Source: Tricholoma matsutake (Eukaryota > Basidiomycota > Agaricomycetes > Agaricales > Tricholomataceae). From it: a stretch of DNA of 64,000 nucleotides. Position 1 is the stretch's first letter. Every line of letters starts with the position of its first letter. Below are positions 1-11,279 of the stretch, piece by piece. Made by a program: the position numbers and the translations under genes. The notes below the pieces were generated by a model, which worked only from the letters and a program-made list of their open reading frames with translations, was not told the DNA's origin and did no database searches. The stretch covers positions 11,718,001 through 11,782,000 of the forward strand of contig AP026540.1 in NCBI GenBank assembly GCA_026075535.2, written 5' to 3'.

Positions 1-1727
1 CATCGCCATTCTGCATGGTATTGGTCTTTTCCATGTCGGTGGCCACATCTGGCAATGTTTCTCATGCTTTCCACCGAGTTTCATTCCCAGCGCCGGACAA
101 GTGGATGGAGAAATCCTTGAATCATTGTGGTCAGTGTTGAATGAAATCTCACCTAGTACCCAAAATGCTACCATTTTTGGATGGATTGAAACCTTGGATG
201 ATCATATGGGGGATTCCAACTTCAAAAAAATGCAGGACATAGGTGAATACATGTTTGTACCTTGTGCCAGATTGACTTGGAACCAGATGTAGTGGTTACC
301 ACTGCCCGCTGATTCAGAGCCACTGTGGCAGGTGAGGAGGAAAGTCAGGTGGACCTATTGCAGTACATGGCAAACTCAGACCCTGCAACCTGGAAAGAAT
401 TGGAAAAACACTCTCAGGCAACACGTCCAACCGATCCAGAAGCAATGGACATCTATGATATAAACCCTGGTCAGGTAGTGGTCACATGAAGCGACCTTCA
501 AATGAACCTTCTAGAGGATGAAGATGAAACCGGTGATGGAAAGGGTGAAACCACCTGGGTTGCTCCTGGCCTCAAACTTGAGGAAGCCCAGTGCATATCC
601 AGCCATTGCAAAATATTCCTATGCTAACTAGTATCAGACTGGCTCTTCAGACCTTTATACGTCAACAGTGTTTGGTGTTGTCCAAGGCCGATAAGCTGAA
701 GATTGCAACAAAACAGCAAAACCTTGATACCAGAGTGGATTCCTTCATTGCTAAATCAGAACAATTTGTGAACAATGACACATTGGATACACTGCAAAAG
801 CTTAATGACTCACCACTGAGACCAGTACTCCCCTCACAAGCTCCCGATTACCAGACTAACTTGGATGACGATGATCAAAGCAACCCATTTATTACAAGGC
901 CCCCGGTAGCAGCAGTCCATACCACTGAAACATGCCCATTGCCTCTTCCCTCTACATTTGGCTTTCCACAAATTACTCAGCTTGGTTTGGATTCCCTCGC
1001 CGAGAAAGAGTTGAGATTGAGGGAAGGACAAGCAAATGATGAGCTCCAGGGCGTTAGAATGGCCCTTGGTGAGAAATCTTTCTTATTCAGAAAGAATTTA
1101 CATCTTGCCACCTCCAAGAACAAAAAGGGAAGGGCTTGGTCAAAGGTGCATGCTATTAGCCGCTGGGTTCAAGCACATCGTCAGATATACAATGCTGCGA
1201 GGGCTGCAATGGTATCATTGGGATGTTCACCTGAGATGCAGTCCAAGTATCAGGTATTGCGCTGGGACAAACTCAAGATTTCAACTGCCGCGGTGAGGGG
1301 TGGTACTGGCAATGCTGAGGGTGGAAGCCAGAGACAGGATGAACCATTGCCATGGTTTTGGACCATTAATGTCCAAGCCGATGTCGAGGCAAGTGAAATG
1401 ATGAAAGAATGTAAGTACACCTCAATTCACTTTAATGAGTGACTTCACTATTATTTAGTCTACAGGGTGCACTGGTTATGGGCAAATGCCAAACATGATA
1501 GATGGTCAGAGGAGTTATCAATTACTAGTCATGAAATGGCTTGGATCCCACGTTATTTTCTTCACAGAGCAGAGGTCTGGGTTAACTGCTTGGAGACTCA
1601 GACCTCGCCGGGAGCTGTGGCATATACCAAATGTCAGGCGGTGAACTGGAAAAGGATGGCCACTTCCTCCATGCATATTTTCAAAGCCATACATCCATGG
1701 GTAGGAAATGTCTGGGGTTTTGAGTAG
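1..1727 (+). pseudogene. KDZ-superfamily transposase, C-terminal half (decayed, cut by window edge)
   Basis: This is the C-terminal part of a Kyakuja-Dileera-Zisupton (KDZ) DDE transposase, which moves a large DNA transposon. Diagnostic family stretches are GLFHVGGH at the window edge, GQVDGEILESLW (near 97-132), LRLREGQANDELQ and KSFLFRKNLH (1010-1100), RAWSKVHAI, and WFWTINVQ (1355-1378). A GT..AG intron at 1411-1458 (48 bp) joins MMKE to FYRVHW in frame, which the family expects; the frame then ends at a TAG at 1725-1727. Damage: an in-frame TGA at 487-489, a one-base frame change at about 590 (EEAQ runs into HIQ in another frame), and poorly matching sequence at 293-330. The N-terminal half lies outside the window. 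Family assignment is from recalled consensus and is confident; activity is excluded by the breaks. Confidence 0.88.
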
Positions 1728-2814
1728 CCAGGTAATTGGAAGGATGCCATGTTTGGCAGCCTACACTAGACTTATGTTTACAGGAAAGACAGGATCAAAT
1801 TATCTTCATTGGATGGAAGTAGGAACCATAAGTTACTACAATTAAAAGAACTGGAAGTTACTATACCTTCGTTGCATGGAAGTAGGCACGAAGGTTAAGG
1901 AATAAAAAATAAGTAATATATAAGAAAAAGATTGACCATGCAAGTAAAAGGCCGCATCAAGTGTAGTGTGTGATTTGGGAAGGCTGCATCGGGAGTAGTC
2001 ACATAATACAAAAATACTGCATCAATAGGATAATGTCGGCGCTGCTGGATGTGGATGGAAGGGTAATAAAGATGTATGGTGCCATTGCCAGGATGCATAT
2101 CACCAGCGTGTTGTTGTCATATTCACCTGTGGCTGTGCCAGCGGCGAGGGTGATTGTGTTGGTGATGTGTGTAGCTGTGCCGGCGCCATGGGAGTGTGTT
2201 GGTAGCATGGGGTGGTCATAACTCACTGTAACACATACATTGGTATATCAGGTGTTGGTGAGTTGGTGATGCACCATAGGTGGCTATGCTGTCACCAGTG
2301 GCTGTGTCAGTGATGTGTGTGGTATGCCGGCATGGTGGAAGTGTGTAACGGCGGCGTAGGTAAATTAGCTTGTCGTTTGTGATATTCGACCATACTTGCT
2401 GCATGTACCCTGCCACCGACATTGTAATTGCAGCCCCACTGACAACACATCCATCCATCGGCGAATGGCTCGAATGGCTCGAATGGCTCAATTGGAGCCA
2501 TGACTCAAGACAACAAATGATGGTTTACTAATCTTACCTTTTTTTTATAAAATTCTAAATAATTGGCAGACCACCCAGCTAATAATACTCCACTACTCAC
2601 TGTTCTGCTCAGGGACATTGTGATATATTAAGGTGTGGCGAGAGGATTAAAGGTGTACCAAGTGAAGTCATGGGTATATTAGGGTATATTGAGGCTGAAA
2701 TATGACCTGTAAATAGTCCTCAGGGACAGTCTGATGCAATATCAAGGTACCTAATGTATTTGCCAGCACAACCTGTCTACTGTGTCCACATTGACTATCA
2801 TCTCTGCTGAGGAT
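1728..2814. other. No gene seen; GT-rich noncoding tract
   Basis: This stretch follows the KDZ stop. From about 1980 to 2500 it is rich in GTGTTGGTG/GATGTGTGT-type words, so long open frames appear on both strands without resembling proteins. A small triplicate GAATGGCTC sits at 2463-2487. It may hold the 3' end of the KDZ element, but no terminal repeat was recognised. Confidence 0.4.
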
Positions 2815-5346
2815 GCTGATCAAAGCGGGGAAGACTTTGGCAGCTGTCCTTCAAGTTCTAGCTCAGATGATGGAAATCAGACCGACGAGCATGCAGAATT
2901 TCAACCAGTTGCCCATAAGTGGTCACCAGCAGAACTGAATGTGCTACGGCAATGAGTGGATGACTGGAAGACATCGAAAAACCACAAAGTGCAACAACTA
3001 ACCTTACAAGGTGCCATGACAGACTTATTTAATTTACCTGTTGAACCTCCAATGAATGGCCTGCAGGAAGTGAGCAATAAGCCCTTGATGTATATTCTGC
3101 TCTTTGACAAACATGATTATCAGCGTATTAGAGCTTGGTACAGACAAAATGCTCGCAAACCACCAAAGGCGGCAGTCAGCAAGGTCCCTCCATGGCACAA
3201 AGTAATTATCCACCTGTATGGGTCAGAAATAGAGGCGGTGATTGGACGGGAGGCTCCAGAACTGGAGAAAGGATGACCAGACTGGATGGCCGAATATTCG
3301 CAGCAATATGCCAAGGTCAACAAAAGAATCTCCAATGATTCAAAGGAAAACGCAAAGATTGAGGCACTTCAGCAACAATGGATGAATACCGGCCCACCGT
3401 CGGCTGTTCAGCAAAAGTACATGTATCGCCCATAATTCAGTAACTTGGCTGAATTGATCTTAGGGATGCTGAGAAAATGCTCAAAAAGTGTATGAATGAA
3501 TTTCAAAATTCGATGTACCTTGAACTTGGGGTTCGAATGGTTGTGTTGGGTGGATGGGTAAATCCAGCAGGCAAGAGGAAGTGGAGCATGTATGTCCATT
3601 CACCTGGCATTTAATGGCGACTAATGAAGAATTTGTAGGTTTGAAACAAATAGCTTTCTAGGCAACAATAGGCCAAATTTCATCACTGATGAACCTGGGT
3701 GGCATGAAAAGCCTATTGCAGACACGTTCAAGGCATACATCGAGGAATATCTCACCACTGATGAAGAGGAGAAATCAGTGATACGACCTGCTGGTGGCGC
3801 AAAGCCTAAACAAATCCTGGAGACTGGAGTGAAGGGACAGCCACTGCTACCGGCGAACTGTCTTATCTGCCATGGCAACAATGCCCAGTTTTTGAATTAC
3901 CAAAAACAAGTTTTACGGGCATACATTGAAAGGATGTACAGTGAGTGAACCATTTTTGATTAATGAAGATACTGATCCCTGGCAAGATTTAGCTGCAAGG
4001 AGAACCTCTGGTCATGTCCCGTGGCTTGATATTCACACATGGCAATCCAAATTTATCAACCAGGTGGACTATATGCCTCTGCAGAAAGGAGGAAAGGGCT
4101 GCACAACTTCCTTGGCACCGGGGAGATCATGAGCATTGACTGCGGTGCCGGAAGACTCAGATGAATCACTGGATGAGGAGTTTGTATTATTGCGGGAACC
4201 ATCGAAAATGCATAAACATGATATCAAGGCATGTTTTACCCATTGGATGGGAAGGCAGGAAGAAGGAAAGATTGGTTTCGAATTCACAAATGTCCTTAAT
4301 TCATGGGAGAGAACACTTTGGCGGGCAGTTTGATTACAAGAACTTATAGACTTGGATGACATGGAGACCGAAGGAATGACAGCAGCTCCACACAATCTGC
4401 CGAAGCGCAAATGAACCAAAAAGAAAACAAAAGGCAAACAGCCCAAGGCCACCACACAGCAACCCGAAAGTGAGAGTGCACCAGTACCAAAACAACAAAA
4501 GAAAAAGCAGCAAGCCGCTGGGTTAGCTCCACTGCTACTGGAAAACCTGATGCTGCTGGAATGGGACCTTTTGGTCGATCTCATGCTCCAGAAGGCACTC
4601 ATTCCACCTGGCCGATATGTAACAGTGGAGGATCACAATATTCCGGCGATGACAGGTTTGACAACCGGTCCTACAGGAGTCAACATGACAGAGCCTACCT
4701 ATGCTAGCTATCTTGCAGATTTGGAGTGTGGGGGTCATTTAATGAATGGTCCAGTTCCTGCATGGATGGAACATGGTAGTATCCATGATTCCACTGCACC
4801 TGCCCTCCAACTGGCCATTCGGCAAGGTCAAAATTCTCACCAGAACATGACACTAGCTTCATTACCGATGGATACCATCCCTGAGGCAACATCAGTTGCT
4901 TCAACCATAGTGTAATCCCTGACCACAGAAAGTGTTGGATGAAAACATGATCAAGATCCCGCGCTCGCAACACCGATGAAGTGACTACAACACAGGATGC
5001 TGGAATGAGTACACCAGCAGAAGGAAGCAAGGGAAAGTTGAAAAGAGCATGGTTGAATGACCACAGATCCCGCGCTTGCAACACCGATGAAGTGACTACA
5101 ACACAGGATGCTGGAATGAGTACACCAGCGGAAGGAAGCAAGGGAAAGCTGAAAAGGGCATGGTCGAATGACCACAATAGTCATGGCTGGCAGCCTAAAA
5201 AATCAAAGCCCAGCAACACTGATGTCGAAGTGATGAATGTGACAATGGATCCTGGCCTCCATCCAAAGCCAAGACCAAAAGCTTGTGGAGATGCATCCAC
5301 TGACCCCCAGGATACGTTTGACTTAAGACACCAACATGCACAATAA
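2815..5346 (+). pseudogene. Decayed gene of a repeat-associated agaricomycete protein family (function unknown)
   Basis: A coding-like signal runs in short blocks across this interval. It begins with an acidic/Ser run (SSSSSDDG), then HKWSPAELNVL and VDDWKTSKNHK (2920-2990), then MYLELGVR and GGWVNPAGKRKW (3510-3580), then PWLDIHTW near 4020, and a Lys/Gln-rich linker (4400-4520) leading to a 120-residue tail and two copies of a 37-residue repeat. The general plan (a W/K/R-rich DNA-binding-like start, a GVR..VVL segment and a charged linker) resembles a large hypothetical family common in transposon-rich agaricomycetes; I know of no function. In-frame stops at 2953-2955, about 4330 and 4412, plus frame changes, mark it as dead. 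Some breaks could be short introns. Confidence 0.55.
4954..5175 (+). repeat. Two tandem 111-bp units (37 codons each)
   Basis: Unit 1 is 4954-5064 and unit 2 is 5065-5175. They are nearly identical and both start AGATCCCGCGC. The period is an exact multiple of three, so the coded block containing MSTPAEGSKGKLKRAW is duplicated without changing frame. This is a young in-frame minisatellite in the tail of the decayed gene. Confidence 0.9.
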
Positions 5347-7080
5347 ACCATGCCTTTGGATATCACCGCGGTCGGCAGATAGTTTTTTTTTGGTGCTGCC
5401 ATGGATGCAATACATTCAATAGATCCCTTATATATTTCATCTACTAATGAAATAACCATGCATATATTCTTCAAACTATGTGCCCCTAAGTGCCGGTGCA
5501 TTATCACCGCCGTTGTCACTACTATCACCGGTCCCTACAAAGTACCGTTTGTGTATAGATTCTTTTATGAGAAGGGCCCATAGACATTTCCTTAGGTCAT
5601 GTACAGTGACCATCGCTGATCATGGCACCAGTCATTTGCTTAGCTCTGAACTTGTATGCTTATTGCCCCTGGTAACATTATCACTACACCATGTCGGGCG
5701 CTGACTTTATGTTTTCTGGTGCCGACACATCCTGTTAGGAAATAGCTGACTGCCACACAAGCGACAGTTGCTGTCTGGCCAGTGTCAGGATTAATCTATG
5801 TCTACTCTCATTGCACATTACTAACTGTCTTTGACTAATGATTGTTCTCTTCTCTTACTTGCCTGTGTATCTCCCTACCAGCGCCGGTCACTACAATGTA
5901 CTGTTTTAGGATATATTCTTTATGATTTGTAATAACAGCAGTAATTCAAGTCCTGTACGCTATAGTTGTGTGGGCCCATACTGTTTTCCTTTTACTGTCA
6001 TGGGCCCACCCAATCATTCCATCGAGCGTATCATTCGTATGGGCCCATTTCCATGTATTATGTTAAGATGGGCCCATACGCATTTTCATAGCTCATGGGG
6101 TTCTACAATAACTGGTGCCGGTCATTCACTTAGCTCTTGACCTTGGATGCTTATCACCACAAGTGACTTTATCACTACCGGCACCGGTCACTACAATGTT
6201 CATCTTTTCCTACATAGACGACTTGTTAAGTGTCAAGGTGCTCCCTAACCTGATTCCGCACATCCTCCCAGTAAGCCAACAATTTCCTGTCCTTCTGAAG
6301 TTGGGCATCATTTTCTCAGACCGTCAACTTTATCACTACCGATGCCAGTCACCTTTTCACTCCTGGCACCAGGCACTTTTCACTACTGGCGCCAGTCACT
6401 ACAATGTACTGATTTTGCATATATCCTTATCCTCCCATATTCCTACAGCATACAGCATGTCACCATTCCTTTGTTTATCCATGTTCTAGTGCACACTGGC
6501 CGCAATTAGCATACAAGTCTTTTAAGAACTATGTGCATGACCGGCGCCCACTTTATCTTTTCCTAAATAGACGACTTAAACAGTATGGGCCCCCCCAACT
6601 ATAGCGTACAGGACTTGAATTACTGCTGCTATTACAATACAAATCTTTTAAGAGCTATGTGAATTGCCTGCGCCAACTTTATGTTTTCTGGCGCCGAGAG
6701 ATGCACTGAAGTCGTGTGGGCCCATACTGTTTTCCTTTTACTGTCATGGGCCCACCCAATCATTCCATCAGGCATATCATTCATATGGGCCCATTTCCCT
6801 GCATTATGTTAGGATGGGCCCATACACATTTTCTTAGCTCATACAGTAACCGGTGCTGGTCATTCACTTAGCTCCACTGTTACGCTTATGGCCGCCGGTG
6901 ACTTTATCACTACCAGCATCAGTCACTTCAATGTATGTTTGTTGTATCTATCCTTGTAGCCTCCTTCCACATTCCTACAGCATGATGAATTCAATATATA
7001 CCTTATACTCCATCTATTAATGAAGCAACTATGCACATATTGATCAAAATATATACACAAATAGGTGTAGTATAAAAAAT
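5347..7080. repeat. GCCGGT / GGGCCC-rich degenerate repeat array
   Basis: There is no gene here. The motif GCCGGTCACTACAATGT recurs with changes at about 5883, 6181, 6391 and 6913, and the palindromes GGCGCC and GGGCCC are spaced through the tract. The same kinds of word occur at 9889-10320 on the other side of a divergent gene pair, so this may be a subterminal or terminal region of one element. No clean terminal inverted repeat was found. Confidence 0.6.
5929..6842. repeat. Direct 129-bp repeat and 39-bp inverted repeat inside the array
   Basis: A 129-bp block beginning GTGTGGGCCCATACTG at 5968-6096 is repeated directly at 6714-6842 with few changes. In addition, 5929-5967 is repeated in reverse complement at 6597-6635 with one mismatch, ending at the GGGCCC of the first direct copy. 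The layout suggests a small palindromic unit that inserted or duplicated between the two direct copies. Confidence 0.85.
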
Positions 7081-7106
7081 ATTGTTAATTTTTATCCAAC
7101 ATAGAA

Positions 7107-8905
7107 TTATGCTGGGGGTGTTGATGTTTTTGGAATTGAGACAGTGGTATCAGGTGGGAGGGGGGACATTTGTGCAGTGTATGTTGATGTTGGATCCGGG
7201 GAGGTAGAAGTTGCAGCTGTGTTGGTGAAAGAACTGGTGTCAGGGATCACCGATGTAGCTGTGGTCATAATAATGGGAACAGGCGACGGTGGGGAGCGAA
7301 TGGATTCACGCAAATGGGCTGGATTGATGAACATTGATGACTTCGGGAGATGGATCGTCAATGGCGCCGTGGCATCTGCATTCCGTGGATCTTCATCTTC
7401 TGATTCCTCCTCGAAGCTTCCCTCGTTCTCCAATTTGGCCAGCCACTTGTTCATCACCGCCAATTGACCATGCAACATGAAAACCTCCTGCTTCATCTTC
7501 TCCAACTCCATCCCATTCCTCAACCCCCTCATCTCAGCCTCCAGCACTGGAATGCTCACCAGCACCTTTTCTCTCAACTCACCCATCTCAGCCTACAATG
7601 CCGGAATGCTCACTGTCATCTTTTCCTTCAACGTGTTCAAAACTTCCATGTATCCACACAACATGAGGCTTTCCTTATCCAATTTCCCTTGATTTTCTGC
7701 CAAGACTGATATGAGTGTGCAGAGGTCTTGGAGCTCCCGTTGTAAACCACCGATGGTGGGCATGTGATTTGGATGGGTGACACGACCTGGTGGCAGTGGC
7801 GCAGGAAGCATGGTGTCGATGGATTGAGGGATTGTGAGGCTTGTTGACGGGGCAGGCTCTGGGGTTGGTATATGGTCAGAGATGTGTGAAGTTGAGGGGA
7901 CAGGGGCTGGCATGACAGGGATGTACTCATCTGACTCACTGGCAGTGTCTGCTGCCTGGCGTTTTCTCTTCGGTGCCATTCTCGGTCGTTCACTTTCCTC
8001 TGCCTTCACCTTTTTCTTCCCAACAACCTTTTTTCTCCCCTTGAGCTCCCCTGCCGCTATCAATTCATCTCGCCGTGCTGTATGTGATGCTGTATATGAG
8101 CATTTCATCTTGCCCTTGTGGCACGTCACGCAAGCAATCTGGATGCCCATTGTTTGGCAGGTTGTCAGGCCCCTCAAACTGCAGGTGTCACACAGAGCAG
8201 TGGGCCATTCCACAATGGACCTCCATATATCGTCTTCAGGTAGAGCAGGAGTGGCCATCATGATTGACAGGTTGGTGTGGATGAATGGTGGCTCTTTTGT
8301 GACATTGCTGTCCTCTATTTCAGGTGGCACCAGCTGTGGTGACACCTTTCAGTGTTTCAACTGAGGTGGAGCCAGGTGTTCTACGACCTTCTTTTCCTTG
8401 CCCTTGCCCTTGCCCTTGCTCTGGGCTCTTGCAGCTGCTTCTGTTTGGTTGGTCTGAGCCTCCGGCGTCACAGTGGTGGGAATGGGTGCAGACACAGCAA
8501 TGAGTGATGTGGCTGCAGAAGCGGGAGCAACAATGGGTGGCATAGCCATGGTGGGGATTTGGAGTGTAATGTGCATGTCCAGGAGAGTGCTGCTTGGCGC
8601 AGCGATGGGCGAAGGTTGATGAATATATATGCTCCAGTTGATGGATTCCCAAGGCACTGGGCCAGAGTTATCCCACTGATGGAGTACTTTGAACACGTGT
8701 TTGAGGAACGGCGTCATCGCCACTTCCTTTGCCAACACCTTTTTCCTATAATCCAACTTCAACGCCTTCTTAGAAAGATTCATAGGACATAATAAAAATC
8801 ACACACCAACTTGCCCAACATGGATTTCGAATCCACGGTCATCTGAGTACCATCCAAAAATGTATCGAGGGCGTGCTCCATGGATTCGGTGTGCTGAGAA
8901 GACAT
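7107..8905 (-). pseudogene. Cys-cluster and coiled-coil protein (two nonsense codons)
   Basis: The frame starts at the ATG at 8905-8903 (MSSQHTESMEHALDTF). It appears spliced by a short GT..AG intron at 8806-8769 (38 bp, short even for fungi). It then stays in one frame to 7107 apart from two stops, TGA at 8351-8349 and TAG at 7595-7593. In order it has a helical start, a Lys/Gly-rich patch, a Cys cluster (CDTCSLRGLTTC then CVTCHKGKMKC) like the small zinc-binding modules of agaricomycete repeat-associated proteins, a basic segment (KGRKKVVGKKKVK) that could be a nuclear signal, a Pro/Ser/Thr-rich linker, and a Leu/Glu-rich coiled coil holding an internal duplication (VSIPAL / VSIPVL). The second stop lies in that duplication where its twin has Glu. 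Function unknown. Confidence 0.6.
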
Positions 8906-9014
8906 GATAAAACTGTTTGTACTTAGGGTGGATGCAGTTGATAGCGTCAATAAATTTTCAACTTCTGTATTCAAAATTCGCGTGACCGCATTTGTTGATC
9001 AATTTTCACGTCTT

Positions 9015-9888
9015 ATGGAATATTCAGGCAGCTCATCAGTAAACTTGCCAAATTTGCCACCAACAAGTATGCCCACTCTGGACCTTGACGCCTTGGATAT
9101 TCCTGGTAGTCCTGATTCACCAGCGGTATATATAGATAATCTGGACCTGGCCACTTTTCATATTCCTGAATGTCCTGATTCACTGGCAGTGGATGGTACT
9201 CTTCATTTCTCCATACCACATTCATCGATACATTCCTCATTTGCTTTTGATATTTCTGAAGTGGCTGCAGATATTATCCATTTGGCAACCCCACCCGCCG
9301 AAAATTCCCAATCTTTTGACTTGGATGCATTTCACATTCCTGGTAGTCCCGACTCACCCACAGCAAGCACCATTTATTTGACATCATCACCACCACACCA
9401 TGACCTAGATCTCTTTCATATTCCTGACTCGCCGGCCGCTGATGTGTTTTATATTCCTGGTAGTCCTGACTCACCGGTGGCGATCAGCACTGTTCATTTG
9501 ACATTATCACTGGCACAAGGTCCATTCCCCCCCTGGCTCTCCCCAAAATGTTCCTCAGCGCACCGTCCACCTTTCATTACCCAGCCGCATTCATCCAGTA
9601 TTCCCAGGTTGTACTCCATCAACACCGGCATCATCCCAGCAGGCCCCCCAAGTAAGTCCTGAACTTTGGCTGGGAGCTGCTGAATAATGATTGTAGGAGA
9701 TTTTGACTTATTCTGACGCTGTTGAACACAGCTACCGCAAGGCCGTCAAGACAGTGAAGTCCAACATTGCAGTAAACCATGCCCTTCACCAGCAGCTTGC
9801 CACCCTTGATGAGGCAATGTGCCAGATGGCCCAATTAATGCAGCAGAAGTGCAGGACAATGATGAATTCTTTACCAAGGACATTGTAA
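9015..9888 (+). CDS. Low-complexity protein with repeated IPGSPDSP motifs
   Basis: The open frame is on the plus strand, head to head with the Cys-cluster gene. The in-frame ATG at 8904 overlaps the opposite start codon, so I take the ATG at 9015 (MEYSGSSSVNLPN). The protein carries at least five copies of a short unit, F/L-D-I-P-G-S-P-D-S-P with spacers, between about 9095 and 9475. After 9662 the frame changes. The block YRKAVKTVKSN to LPRTL at 9732-9888 looks like a second, helical exon. The donor GTAAGT at 9651 and acceptor ACAG near 9730 give the wrong phase, so the junction is unresolved or damaged. No known domain is recognised. It may be an accessory gene of the repeat-bounded unit. 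Confidence 0.45.
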
Positions 9889-10320
9889 AATTATCACTAG
9901 CAACTTCTTTCATTTTGCTTAATGTATATGTCAACCGTGCTAGCCGGCACCATTTTTCAGCAATTACAATCTTTTCAGTAATTACTGGTGGCGAGAATCA
10001 TTGCCCATGAAGGGTAGACCATATTTTTCTAGCAATTACTGGCAGCGATTGTTGCTGCTGGTGCTATAATTCTATTCACTGGGCCCACACGGATCAAGCA
10101 ATTACCACCGGTAATAATCATCGCCGGTGCCATGTAGTAAAATGGTGACCGTGCTAGCCGGCACCGTGAGTCTGATGTTACTGCCACCGAGAATCTTTCA
10201 GCAATTACCACTGGGAAGAATCATCACCGGCAGTGAATCTGTATACTGGGCCCACATGGATGCATCACACCCTCAGCCCACACGAGTCTTTCCTGCTATG
10301 GGCCCAATCCGCTACTGATG
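9889..10320. repeat. CAGCAATTAC / GCCGGCACC degenerate repeat array
   Basis: About four imperfect units of roughly 70-100 bp start with (C/T)AGCAATTAC at about 9958, 10031, 10095 and 10199. They contain CTAGCCGGCACC (9940, 10155) and GGGCCCACA (10080, 10248). Composition and motifs resemble the 5347-7080 array. No coding potential is seen. Confidence 0.6.
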
Positions 10321-10384
10321 GATCTATCATCATTTTGCAGAAATCCGCTGGACAGATGTATTGTGGATTTCTACTGAATAGGCT

Positions 10385-10709
10385 GAATGGTTATCAAGTA
10401 GGAATAGAAGGACAATAGAAAGATAAGCCTCATGCCTAGCATGAGGCATCCAATGTCAAGGATCCAATGTCAAGGATCCAATGTCAAAGAGCCGGTGTCA
10501 AGGGGCCAATGTCAAGGAGTGCTGCAATGCAGCATGTCAGTTGTGGGAGTCTGATGTCATGGATCTGATGTCAAGGGGTGCTGCAGTGCAGCATGTCAGG
10601 GGTGCCTTCCATCTGAAGGTGATTAAATGGATGTTTTCAGCATGCATTGTATGGTGTTGGTGGGAGTCGTAGTGTGGACCTGTCATCATAGGAAGGAAAA
10701 ATTGTAACA
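10385..10709 (+). mobile_element. Diverged LTR relict of the gypsy-1 family
   Basis: The sequence shares CCTCATGCCTAGCATGAGGC, the 14-bp GATCCAATGTCAAG repeats and the end GGAAAAATTGTAACA with the LTRs at 26270, 32670 and 36475. The 5' part no longer matches, so it is a 3' fragment of an old solo LTR. Confidence 0.7.
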
Positions 10710-11279
10710 TTACCCCCTGTTGAGGTCAAAAATCCCAAACTTTGACCAAAATCTCTGCTCCTCCTCCTTCTTTTTTGTAGAGGGCATGGTCTGGAGATGC
10801 CATTTGGTGTTGGTTGCATCATTATGTAGATAAAGGGTTGGCATCCATACTCAGACCAGGATCTAAGATCATGCTCACCTCCTGTAGTTTACCCTCCCCC
10901 ACCTATTCTGATTGGATTCCAGTTATTCCAGTTATTCCAGTTATTCCAACTGGATTCTGGTTACTCCAGATGCTTGAAATTTGACTATCCATTATGGTAT
11001 ACTCTATGTAAGTTGAGCCTCAGTTCTCAAAGTGCCTACAAATATATCTGTGCAGAGTAAGGTTTGGACTCAAGGCCTCATCATGAAGTGATCACATGAC
11101 AAACCAAACAAGTGTGCTCAACCAGTTGAGCCACAGGAGAATTATTGGTTAGTAATGTAAGGTTTATTTATGACAATCAAACTCTCAACTTTAATTTTTT
11201 CCAAGTAATTAAGATCAGAAATTTTAATTAACCACATCCCTCACATTGAATGTGAGAGAGTGGGGATGATATGATTACT
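10710..11279. other. Intergenic; short ATTCCAGTT repeats
   Basis: No gene is seen. A run of ATTCCAGTT units occupies 10916-10952, and related words (ATTCCAGTTAATCCAG) recur at 12777-12792 beyond RepA. The SINE-like head at 11046-11137 lies inside this interval. Confidence 0.5.
11046..11137 (-). mobile_element. tRNA-like SINE head
   Basis: Read on the minus strand, CTCCTGTGGCTCAACTGG fits a pol III A box, with a 4-bp D-stem GCTC/GAGC closing around AACTGGTT. GGCCTTGAGTCC about 45 bases on resembles a B box. No cloverleaf with a clear anticodon or acceptor stem can be drawn, so this is a tRNA-derived element rather than a tRNA gene. Confidence 0.45.
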
